Source: an uncultured Candidatus Nemicrothrix sp. (GTDB taxonomy: Bacteria; Actinomycetota; Acidimicrobiia; Acidimicrobiales; UBA8592). Taken from it: DNA of 5,749 nucleotides. The stretch spans positions 1-5,749 of the forward strand of contig CAJWRY010000091.1 in NCBI GenBank assembly GCA_913046155.1. Direction: 5' to 3'. The translations under genes and the position numbers were made by a program. Below, piece by piece: positions 1-5,749 of this stretch; within the stretch, counting starts at the first letter, position 1, and every line of letters begins with the position of its first letter. Under the pieces are notes generated by a model. The model ran no database searches. It was not told the DNA's origin and saw only the letters and a list, made by a program, of their open reading frames with translations.

Positions 1-181
1 CTGCCTCTTGAATCATTTGTTGCGTTCTCGTGTGGAGTTTATCAATTGGCTGAAAGTATGAATTTATTCTAGACCTTAAGACTTTAGCTTTTCCCACGTA
101 GATCACCCTGCCGAATGCATCTTTAAACTGATAAGAGCCAGGAGAACGTGGAATTAGCTGTGAATCTGGTTTAGTTATCAT
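1..181 (-). CDS. uvrC: UvrC, excinuclease ABC subunit C (N-terminal fragment, cut by left edge)
   Basis: UvrC is the endonuclease of nucleotide excision repair: UvrB recruits it to the lesion, its N-terminal GIY-YIG domain makes the 3' incision and its C-terminal RNase H-like domain the 5' incision. Only the first 60 codons are visible, starting at ATG 179-181. They match the start of the GIY-YIG domain: IPRSPGSYQFKD near residues 10-21 (the GIY element reads G15-S16-Y17), then VIYVGKAK at 26-33 (the YIG element, Y28-V29-G30), then LRSRINSYF at 35-43. Y28 and R38 correspond by position to the catalytic Tyr and Arg of the family; the catalytic Glu and everything later lie outside the window. 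The start is supported by an AGGA 5 nt upstream and by family alignment. It follows uvrA by 37 nt on the same strand, so an uvrA-uvrC operon is likely. What is visible shows no break. Confidence 0.95.
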   Translation of the reverse strand, partial: MITKPDSQLIPRSPGSYQFKDAFGRVIYVGKAKVLRSRINSYFQPIDKLHTRTQQMIQEA

Positions 182-186
182 CCTTT

Positions 187-190
187 TCCT
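187..190 (-). promoter_or_regulatory. Ribosome binding site of uvrC
   Basis: On the minus strand AGGA stands 5 nt before the uvrC ATG, within AGGAAAAGG. It supports the chosen start and translation of uvrC from a leadered, probably polycistronic, transcript coming from uvrA. The uvrA GTG, in contrast, lacks a comparable site. Confidence 0.6.
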
Positions 191-218
191 AGGTGATGTT
201 TACTGTTTCTTTGATTAA

Positions 219-3092
219 TTAGAGAGTTCCTGCTTTATTAAGAATAGGTCTAAGGAATTCTCCTGTGAAACTTGCTTGCGTTTTTGCCACCTTTTCTGGA
301 GTCCCTTCAGCAATAACCATACCTCCCCCATCTCCTCCGTTGGGCCCTAGGTCGATTATCCAGTCAGACGATTTAATAACATCAAGATTATGTTCAATGA
401 CGACAATTGTGTTCCCTTGATCAACTAGCCGACTTAGCACAGTCAATAACTTGTTCACATCTTCAAAATGTAAACCTGTTGTTGGTTCATCAAGGATGTA
501 CATTGTGTGCCCTGTAGACCGTTTAGCGAGCTCGCTAGCGAGTTTAACTCGCTGCGCTTCACCACCTGAAAGAGTAGGGGCCGGTTGTCCTAATCGGACA
601 TAGCCGAGGCCGACGTCCACTAAGGTTTGCATGTGACGAACAATGGGTGGTTGATTCTCGAAGAATTCTAAGGCTTCTTCACAGGGCATGTTCAAAATAT
701 CGGCTATGTTCTTTCCTTTGAAGTGAACATCCAAAGTGTCGCGGTTGTACCTTGCCCCATCGCAAACCTCACAAGGAACGTAGACATCAGGCAGAAAATG
801 CATCTCAATTTTAATTGTGCCATCTCCCGAGCATGCTTCGCACCTTCCTCCTTTCACGTTAAATGAGAATCTTCCTGGTAGGTAACCCCTAACTTTTGAT
901 TCTGTTGTTTGAGCAAAGAGCTTTCTGACATTATCAAATACACCTGTGTAGGTTGCAGGGTTTGACCTAGGTGTTCTTCCTATGGGTTGCTGATCAATGT
1001 TTATTACTTTGTCAAGCGACTCTAATCCTTCAATGCCAGTATGTAGTCCTGGTGCAACCTTTGATTTATATATCTGTTGCATGAGTGCCCTGTAGAGGAT
1101 GTCATTCACCAGCGTGGATTTCCCGGAGCCAGATACTCCTGTCACGGAGACGAAGCAACCTAATGGGATTTCAACGTCTATATTTTTTAAATTATGTTCC
1201 CTTGCCCCTTTAATTGTTATCCGTTCTCCACTGGGAACTCTTCGTTCCTGTGGTGTAGAAATTAATCGTTTGCCAGAGATATATTGACCTGTTATTGAGT
1301 CTTTATTTTTCCGCAATTGCGAAACTGAGCCTGAATGAACAATGACTCCTCCGTGTTCGCCTGCTCCAGGGCCGATATCAACGATATGGTCAGCGACACA
1401 GATTGTTTCTTCATCGTGCTCTACAACCAAGACGCTATTTCCAATATCTCGAAGCCGCTCAAGAGTTTCAATCAACCTTTTGTTATCTCGCTGATGCAAA
1501 CCGATTGATGGTTCATCTAAGACATACAGCACTCCTACAAGGCCTGAGCCTATTTGCGACGCTAAACGTATTCGTTGCGCTTCCCCTCCAGACAAGGTAC
1601 TCGCTGCCCTATGAAGGGAAAGGTATTCCAGCCCTACGTCCAACAGAAAACCCATGCGCGAATTTATTTCTTTCAGGATAGGTTCGGCTATCATTTCGTC
1701 TCGTTTGTTTAGCTTAATTTTGCTGATTCTGGTCGCTGCCTCTTTTATGCTCATATTGCAAAGGTCAGCGATGCTTAGCTTGTTGATAGTTACAGCAAGC
1801 GACAATGGCTTTAAACGGTCGCCATTACACTCAGGACATGGTATTTGCCTCATATAACCTTCAATTTGTTCTCTTTGTTTATCGGTATCTGCTTCTCGAT
1901 GGCGGCGGCGAAGGTTGGGTATCACTCCTTCAAAAGTCGCTTGAAAATTTCTTGTTCTACCAAACCGATTTGTATAAGTAACGGTGATTCTTTTCTTTCC
2001 AACACCTTGAAGAATCATTTTTTTTGATTTGGCAGGTAGTTTTTTCCAAGGGGCATCCATAGGGATACCATTTTGTTCTGCGACTGAGGTTAGGAGCAGC
2101 TGAAAATATTTGCTCCTTCCAGTAGACCAGGGTGCGATGGCTCCCTCCGAAAGCGCCAAATCAGTGTTGGGAACTACTAATTCTGAATCCACCTCAAAAC
2201 GCGTTCCCAATCCATCACATGAGACACAAGCACCATATGGTGAGTTAAAACTGAAATTACGTGGCTCTAACTCTTCAAAAGATTTTCCATCGCTGGGTCG
2301 GCTGAAATGGATTGAAAAGGTAAGAAGGTCCGATTGTTTTTTTTCTTTGAGAATTTCAACTTGCATTACCCCATCCGCAAGCTTTAGTGCAGTTTCTATT
2401 GAATCTGTAAGTCTTCTATCAATGCCGTCACGCATCACGAGTCGGTCCACAATCACGGAGATGTCATGCATTTCATAACGCTCAAGTTGAAGCACCGGAG
2501 TCCCATCTTCATTCGTCCCAGCTACATCATTCAAGTTGATCATTTCACCGTCGATGATCGCTCGAGTAAATCCCTGCCCAGCTAGATCTGTAACAAGCGT
2601 GTCGTAAGTGCCCTTTCGACCTCTAACAACGGGCGCTAGGATTTGAAAACGTTCCTCACTCTTGAGCTCCATTACCCTATCAACAATCTGTTGCGGAGTT
2701 TGCCGAACAAGCTTTTCTCCTGTTTCTGGGTCGTGAGGTATTCCTATTCTTGCGAAAAGGAGCCTTAAGTAGTCATAAACCTCTGTTATCGTTCCTACCG
2801 TTGATCGAGGATTCCGGCTTGCGCTCTTTTGGTCTATTGAAATCGCAGGAGACAATCCTTCTATGAAGTCCACATCGGGTTTGTCCATCTGCCCTAGAAA
2901 TTGACGCGCATACGCAGACAACGATTCCACATAGCGTCGCTGCCCCTCTGCATAGATCGTATCGAAAGCTAGCGATGACTTACCTGAACCAGAAATTCCT
3001 GTAAAAACAATGAGTTTGTCGCGCGGAAGTTCTATATCCACAGCTTTGAGATTATGCTCTCTAGCTCCTTTTACGACGAGATTTTCAGCCAC
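219..3092 (-). CDS. uvrA: UvrA, excinuclease ABC subunit A (DNA damage sensor ATPase)
   Basis: UvrA is the cytoplasmic dimeric ATPase that scans DNA for lesions, loads UvrB and then leaves. The 957-residue protein is full length (E. coli UvrA is about 940) and has both ABC modules. Module I: Walker A GISGSGKSS (32-40), UvrB-binding region about 120-245, CPEC (419-422), signature LSGGEAQR (500-507), Walker B YVLDEP (523-528), switch His H559. Module II: Walker A GVSGSGKST (652-660), zinc module C751/C754/C774/C777, signature LSGGEAQR (841-848), Walker B YILDEP (865-870), H901. Two oddities: the first Cys pair of the N-terminal zinc module is absent (R265-P-S-D268 where CPxC or CPxH is usual; C289/C292 are kept), and residues about 189-208 look longer than usual. 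The start is GTG at 3090-3092; an in-frame TAA lies three codons upstream, so no earlier start fits. It heads a probable uvrA-uvrC operon and is divergent from the hydrolase gene. Confidence 0.98.
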   Translation of the reverse strand: MAENLVVKGAREHNLKAVDIELPRDKLIVFTGISGSGKSSLAFDTIYAEGQRRYVESLSAYARQFLGQMDKPDVDFIEGLSPAISIDQKSASRNPRSTVGTITEVYDYLRLLFARIGIPHDPETGEKLVRQTPQQIVDRVMELKSEERFQILAPVVRGRKGTYDTLVTDLAGQGFTRAIIDGEMINLNDVAGTNEDGTPVLQLERYEMHDISVIVDRLVMRDGIDRRLTDSIETALKLADGVMQVEILKEKKQSDLLTFSIHFSRPSDGKSFEELEPRNFSFNSPYGACVSCDGLGTRFEVDSELVVPNTDLALSEGAIAPWSTGRSKYFQLLLTSVAEQNGIPMDAPWKKLPAKSKKMILQGVGKKRITVTYTNRFGRTRNFQATFEGVIPNLRRRHREADTDKQREQIEGYMRQIPCPECNGDRLKPLSLAVTINKLSIADLCNMSIKEAATRISKIKLNKRDEMIAEPILKEINSRMGFLLDVGLEYLSLHRAASTLSGGEAQRIRLASQIGSGLVGVLYVLDEPSIGLHQRDNKRLIETLERLRDIGNSVLVVEHDEETICVADHIVDIGPGAGEHGGVIVHSGSVSQLRKNKDSITGQYISGKRLISTPQERRVPSGERITIKGAREHNLKNIDVEIPLGCFVSVTGVSGSGKSTLVNDILYRALMQQIYKSKVAPGLHTGIEGLESLDKVINIDQQPIGRTPRSNPATYTGVFDNVRKLFAQTTESKVRGYLPGRFSFNVKGGRCEACSGDGTIKIEMHFLPDVYVPCEVCDGARYNRDTLDVHFKGKNIADILNMPCEEALEFFENQPPIVRHMQTLVDVGLGYVRLGQPAPTLSGGEAQRVKLASELAKRSTGHTMYILDEPTTGLHFEDVNKLLTVLSRLVDQGNTIVVIEHNLDVIKSSDWIIDLGPNGGDGGGMVIAEGTPEKVAKTQASFTGEFLRPILNKAGTL

Positions 3093-3098
3093 ATTCTT

Positions 3099-3104
3099 AA
3101 TTTA
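3099..3104 (-). promoter_or_regulatory. Candidate -10 element of the uvrA promoter (leaderless type)
   Basis: Minus-strand TAAATT fits the TANNNT pattern and ends 6 nt before the uvrA GTG, which would place the transcription start at or next to the start codon. There is no good Shine-Dalgarno before that GTG (only AAG within AAGAAT), as expected for a leaderless message. No convincing -35 was found 16-18 nt further up. No LexA-type palindrome (GAACNNNNGTTC or CTGTN8ACAG) is visible in the 71-nt gap. The call rests on position and the short consensus only. Confidence 0.35.
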
Positions 3105-3151
3105 ATCAACCAATTTCATAAGTACATTATTCTGGCGCATTTACTCTGGAC

Positions 3152-3157
3152 TAATAT
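3152..3157 (+). promoter_or_regulatory. Candidate -10 element of the hydrolase promoter (leaderless type)
   Basis: Plus-strand TAATAT, close to the TATAAT consensus and fitting TANNNT, is followed by GGGCTT and then the ATG at 3164. That puts the expected start of transcription at the start codon. No clear Shine-Dalgarno is present (only GGG at 3158-3160, too close to act well), and the -35 region is weak (TTCTGG at best). The spacing is the same as for the opposing uvrA element. Confidence 0.4.
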
Positions 3158-3163
3158 GGGCTT

Positions 3164-3820
3164 ATGAAGTCTATTATGTTGGTTCACGGCGCCTGGCATG
3201 GGTCTTGGTGTTGGGATTTCGTTGAGAAGGGACTGATGGAAAAAGGTGTTGATACCCACTCGCTAAATTTGCCGTTCACAGGCGTTAACGATGATATAGC
3301 ATCCGTTTCGAGCGCTATAGATAATATTGATAATCAAGTGATACTTCTGGGCCATAGTTATGGTGGCATCGTAATTTCTGGCGCGGCTGAAGGAAAACAG
3401 AACGTTGACCAGCTAATTTACCTCAGTGCAATTCTTCTTGAAGATGGAGAGTCAATGCAGCTTGATGGCTCCAAGATTCAAATTGATGTGGATGAAAACC
3501 TCATCTCTGAAGTAAAGAGAAGCTCTGCAATTCCTGCCTTCTATGCAGATGTTGACCCAAATCTAGCGGAAGCCTCAATAGAACTTTTGCGCCCTTTTCC
3601 TATTGTTGCAGGGTCTAAAGGAGTAGGCGAAGCGTGGCGCGAGAAACATTCGACATACATCGTATGCCGAGAAGATGAGGCTATTCCCTCTGAACTCCAA
3701 TACGCTATGGCGAAAAAGGCTGACAAAGTCATCGAGTGGGAATGTGGTCACTCTCCGTTCCTCAGCAAGCCAGCTCTAATAATAGATTTTCTTCTCGACC
3801 TTGCTTCGTCTACTAGTTAA
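3164..3820 (+). CDS. Alpha/beta-fold hydrolase (small, EstC/SABP2-like type)
   Basis: A 218-residue cytoplasmic serine hydrolase of the alpha/beta fold, of the sort catalogued as AB_hydrolase_6; its substrate, probably an ester or amide, cannot be read from sequence. It opens with a first strand and oxyanion-loop motif, LVHGAWHGSWCW (6-17). The nucleophile elbow is GHSYGG (63-68), with S65 as nucleophile. D171, after the strand STYIVC (163-168), is the likely catalytic acid, and H196 in ECGHSPF (193-199) the base, so the triad looks complete. At 218 residues it is somewhat shorter than the usual 230-260, mainly between the oxyanion loop and the elbow. There is no signal peptide or membrane segment. 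The start is set by the family N-terminus directly before the HGAWHG strand. It diverges from uvrA (71 nt) and converges on the MpaB-like gene (22 nt). A hydroxynitrile lyase-like or esterase role is possible; nothing links it to DNA repair except position. Confidence 0.9.
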   Translation: MKSIMLVHGAWHGSWCWDFVEKGLMEKGVDTHSLNLPFTGVNDDIASVSSAIDNIDNQVILLGHSYGGIVISGAAEGKQNVDQLIYLSAILLEDGESMQLDGSKIQIDVDENLISEVKRSSAIPAFYADVDPNLAEASIELLRPFPIVAGSKGVGEAWREKHSTYIVCREDEAIPSELQYAMAKKADKVIEWECGHSPFLSKPALIIDFLLDLASSTS

Positions 3821-3842
3821 ATGGACCTGAAATCACCGAGGG

Positions 3843-4721
3843 CTATACATCGCTTCTGAATAATTTTGAATCAAAATCAGCTTTGCTTCTGATTAAGGCA
3901 GCCTTCCAAGAGGGGCTATATTTCAGAGCCCATCTAAGCCCACGAATTAATGTTTTTCCCATATATAAGTTCAATTTTGATGACTTAAGCCCGAGTAGCA
4001 TTCGTAACTCTGGTTCAATAGTTGTTGCTGCCGCACGCTGGAGTATGCGGTACCCGATCGACTCTGTTCGTGAGAGCGGAGGATTTTTGAGGAATTCTAT
4101 TGCTTCACGCAACGCTTTTGAATCAGCTAAATCAGGATGAGAATTTACCCATTCTTTAAGCTCGTAAGCAGTCTTCGGTAACGGGTCTGCCCCCATTCGT
4201 TCGCCTATTAACGCTTGTTCCGCTACAAATTGATCTGCTTCTGTTCCTGTAACCGGTCTTTTGAAAACTTGAAATGCCTCTAGGAAAGAATTTGTTAAGG
4301 TGTTATGCACCCAGGCGCTGTATTGCGGGCTTGATGCACTGTACACTCTTCCTCGCTCTGAAATCCCAGATACTCGTTGGTGCGCATAGTTAACCATAGA
4401 AATAGCTTCTTCTGTTTCGGGCATCGCACCATAGGTCATTGATGTAACGTAGTAGGCTGTTCTGCTTAGACGCCCTAATGGGTCTTCTCTGTAGCTTGAG
4501 TGATCAGCAACTCCGGCAGCAACCTCAGGATGCGCAGCTTGGATTAGCAGAGCCCTGATTCCACCAACGAAACTTGAAACATCTCCTAGAACTTCCCAAC
4601 TTATTGATCCTGGACCAAAAAGTCCTGGATCGCCTTCATACTTTTCCGTGTTTTGTAGCGGTCTTTCGCTATGTGAAAAGAGATCCACAACACGTGCAGT
4701 TACTCGTTCTTTGATACCCAT
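3843..4721 (-). CDS. DUF2236/MpaB-like oxygenase family protein
   Basis: A 292-residue protein of the Pfam family covering fungal MpaB and bacterial rubber oxygenase Lcp (formerly DUF2236). Characterised Lcp members are b-type haem dioxygenases; most actinobacterial members have no known substrate. Family hallmarks seen: GPGSISWEVLGD (36-47), LLIQAAHPEVAAGV (58-71), DPLGRLSRTAYYV (80-92), YAHQRVSG (112-119), and SPQYSAWVHNTL (131-142) followed by SFLEAF (145-150). R84, T88 and H114 have a spacing that resembles the R/T/H haem-pocket set of Lcp, which is a tentative inference; H139 is another candidate ligand. No signal peptide or clear membrane helix, so it is probably cytoplasmic, unlike secreted Lcp. 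ATG 4719-4721 is supported by AAGGA 5 nt upstream. It lies 60 nt downstream of uvrB on the same strand, probably in one transcript. The upstream gap holds an inverted repeat covering its ribosome binding site. The actual reaction is unknown. Confidence 0.85.
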   Translation of the reverse strand: MGIKERVTARVVDLFSHSERPLQNTEKYEGDPGLFGPGSISWEVLGDVSSFVGGIRALLIQAAHPEVAAGVADHSSYREDPLGRLSRTAYYVTSMTYGAMPETEEAISMVNYAHQRVSGISERGRVYSASSPQYSAWVHNTLTNSFLEAFQVFKRPVTGTEADQFVAEQALIGERMGADPLPKTAYELKEWVNSHPDLADSKALREAIEFLKNPPLSRTESIGYRILQRAAATTIEPELRMLLGLKSSKLNLYMGKTLIRGLRWALKYSPSWKAALIRSKADFDSKLFRSDV

Positions 4722-4726
4722 CTATT

Positions 4727-4731
4727 TCCTT
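4727..4731 (-). promoter_or_regulatory. Ribosome binding site of the MpaB-like gene
   Basis: Minus-strand AAGGA lies 5 nt before the ATG at 4719-4721 and fixes that start. Four of its five bases are also part of the downstream arm of an 8-bp inverted repeat, so the site could be masked in the RNA. Confidence 0.65.
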
Positions 4732-4768
4732 TTGCTTTATTATTTTATTCTCTTACATGCGCAAAAGG
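4728..4768 (-). repeat. Inverted repeat overlapping the ribosome binding site of the MpaB-like gene
   Basis: Arms CCTTTTGC (4728-4735) and GCAAAAGG (4761-4768) are perfect complements of 8 bp separated by 25 nt. In the minus-strand transcript the 3' arm, GCAAAAGG, contains most of the Shine-Dalgarno of the MpaB-like gene. The AT-rich loop contains a start-stop pair, ATG-TAA, at 4753-4758. It is not a typical terminator, because the loop is long and no U tract follows the arm. A chance match of this length in a 60-nt gap is possible, at a few percent. Confidence 0.4.
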
Positions 4769-4781
4769 TAAGTCCCACGAA

Positions 4782-5749
4782 TCATTTCATATCTTTGAGG
4801 TCACGTTTTATCTCTCGAATTTCGTCCCTAAGTCGGGCAGCATATTCAAACCGCAAATCGCCAGCAGCTTCATTCATTTCTTCCTCTAATGTCATTATCA
4901 GTCGTTCTAATTGTCCTTCAGCTAAATGCTCAAAACTATCACGTATGTGTTTTGACTGACTTTGTAAGTTCTTTTGCTCATTTTTCGGCAATGAAACTTC
5001 AGAGTTAGCTGGCCTGATCATTGACAAAATATCTGTTACAGCCTTCCGAATAGTTTTTGGGTCAATACCATTTGCTTGGTTGTAGTGCATCTGCATTTGT
5101 CGCCTGCGGTTTGTTTCCGAAATCGCACGCTGCATTGATTTAGTAACTTGGTCGGCATACATGACAACTTGCCCACCGACATTTCGGGCAGCTCGACCTA
5201 TCGTTTGTATTAGCGAGGTTTCGCTTCTAAGGAACCCTTCTTTATCAGCATCAAGGATCGCCACGAGAGAGACCTCTGGAAGATCCAACCCCTCGCGAAG
5301 CAAATTTATACCTACGAGAACGTCAAATTCACCGAGCCGTAGATCTCGTAAAATTTCTATACGTTCAATCGTGTCAATATCACTATGCAGATACCTAACC
5401 CTGATTCCAATCTCAAGCAGATAGTCACTTAAATCTTCAGACATTTTCTTTGTCAGAGTAGTAACGAGCACACGCTCATCTTTCTCTATGCGTAGTTTTA
5501 TTAATTCAATCAAATCGTCAATCTGACCAGTAGTCGGTTTAACGATTACCTCTGGATCAATCAAACCCGTTGGCCTAATAATTTGCTCTACGATTTGTGA
5601 TGATTCAGTTATTTCGTATTGTCCGGGGGTAGCTGACAGGAACACAACTTGATTCAAGCGCTTTATTATTTCTTCGAACATCAGTGGCCGATTATCAGCA
5701 GCCGATGGGAGACGGAATCCGTGCTCAATAAGAGTTTCTTTTCTTCGCC
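4782..5749 (-). CDS. uvrB: UvrB, excinuclease ABC subunit B (C-terminal half, cut by right edge)
   Basis: UvrB is the helicase-like core of nucleotide excision repair: UvrA loads it on damaged DNA, it verifies the lesion, and it recruits UvrC. The 321 visible codons continue to the window edge, so the Met at 5681 is internal; before it the frame reads through FRLPSAADNRPLMFEE, a typical UvrB stretch. From there come SATPG (5622-5636), the second RecA-like domain with YLHSD, VGINLLREGLDLPEVS and LDADKEGF, then motif VI QTIGRAARN (5181-5207) with its arginine fingers, and the NRRRQMQMHYN segment (about 5082-5114). The C-terminus, about 4806-4913, is a UVR coiled-coil domain (LEEEMNEAAGDLRFEYAARL), the UvrC-docking element. 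Family members have about 660-700 residues, so roughly half is missing, including Walker A and the beta-hairpin. The stop is TGA at 4782-4784. The MpaB-like gene follows 60 nt downstream on the same strand. Confidence 0.97.
   Translation of the reverse strand, partial: RRKETLIEHGFRLPSAADNRPLMFEEIIKRLNQVVFLSATPGQYEITESSQIVEQIIRPTGLIDPEVIVKPTTGQIDDLIELIKLRIEKDERVLVTTLTKKMSEDLSDYLLEIGIRVRYLHSDIDTIERIEILRDLRLGEFDVLVGINLLREGLDLPEVSLVAILDADKEGFLRSETSLIQTIGRAARNVGGQVVMYADQVTKSMQRAISETNRRRQMQMHYNQANGIDPKTIRKAVTDILSMIRPANSEVSLPKNEQKNLQSQSKHIRDSFEHLAEGQLERLIMTLEEEMNEAAGDLRFEYAARLRDEIREIKRDLKDMK

Noticed and set aside
188..193. CCTAGG palindrome between uvrA and uvrC as a regulatory site.
   Set aside because: A 6-bp palindrome overlapping the uvrC ribosome binding site is too short to support any claim.
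2110..2478. A 122-codon plus-strand open frame opposite uvrA.
   Set aside because: It lies entirely antisense to conserved UvrA coding sequence, resembles no family I know, and has no ribosome binding site that stands out; it is a shadow of uvrA, as are the other plus-strand frames within 1099-2027.
3102..3119. A five-codon open frame (MKLVD) on the minus strand just before the uvrA GTG, as a possible leader peptide.
   Set aside because: It has no ribosome binding site, overlaps the candidate -10 hexamer, and would not be transcribed if uvrA is leaderless; a frame this short is expected by chance.
3863..3894. Two overlapping AT-rich inverted repeats (ATTTTGA/TCAAAAT at 3863-3877 and AATCAG/CTGATT at 3875-3894) as a terminator for the hydrolase gene.
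   Set aside because: They lie inside the 3' coding end of the MpaB-like gene, are weak and AT-rich, and no U tract follows on the plus strand.
4648..4959. A 103-codon plus-strand open frame spanning the uvrB/MpaB-like gap.
   Set aside because: It overlaps the start of one real gene and the conserved UVR domain of another, is rich in Ser/Arg as expected for a reversed frame, and looks like no known protein.
5161..5424. An 87-codon plus-strand open frame opposite uvrB.
   Set aside because: It is antisense to the conserved UvrB helicase motifs, with low-complexity Ser/Arg composition typical of shadow frames.
4782..5681. uvrB as a gene starting at the ATG at 5681.
   Set aside because: The frame stays open to the window edge and encodes conserved UvrB residues (FRLPSAADNRPL) just upstream, so this Met is internal and the gene is cut by the edge rather than short.

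Overview
The window looks like a chromosomal nucleotide excision repair locus from a low-to-mid GC (about 40-43% by eye) bacterium. The most likely source is an actinobacterium of the marine Acidimicrobiia/Actinomarinales type. The grounds are the style of the UvrA and UvrB sequences, a DUF2236/MpaB-like oxygenase (a family abundant in actinobacteria), an HGAWHGSW-type alpha/beta hydrolase, and signs of leaderless starts. This placement is inference from remembered family patterns; no search was run.

Layout, left to right. At 1-181 (minus) is the first 60 codons of uvrC, cut by the left edge. At 219-3092 (minus) is a complete uvrA starting at GTG, 37 nt upstream of uvrC and probably co-transcribed with it. 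A 71-nt divergent promoter region (3093-3163) follows. At 3164-3820 (plus) is a small alpha/beta hydrolase. At 3843-4721 (minus) is a DUF2236/MpaB-like protein, convergent with the hydrolase and only 22 nt from it. At 4782-5749 (minus) is the C-terminal half of uvrB, cut by the right edge, 60 nt upstream of the MpaB-like gene and probably in one transcript with it. Coding density is very high: no stretch over 300 bases lacks a gene. I see no RNA gene, mobile element, CRISPR array or attachment site.

UvrA and UvrB together find DNA damage, and UvrC is recruited by UvrB to cut on both sides of the lesion. All three subunits are therefore encoded in one stretch, interrupted by two genes with no evident repair role. 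The pair splits the locus into two minus-strand units, uvrB plus the mpaB-like gene and uvrA-uvrC, so uvrA needs its own promoter.

I did not find an undescribed system. The points most worth a second look are a UvrA that lacks the first cysteine pair of its N-terminal zinc module, a roughly 10-residue insertion in the same protein's UvrB-binding region, an inverted repeat that could hide the ribosome binding site of the mpaB-like gene, and matched -10-like hexamers exactly 6 nt ahead of both divergent start codons.
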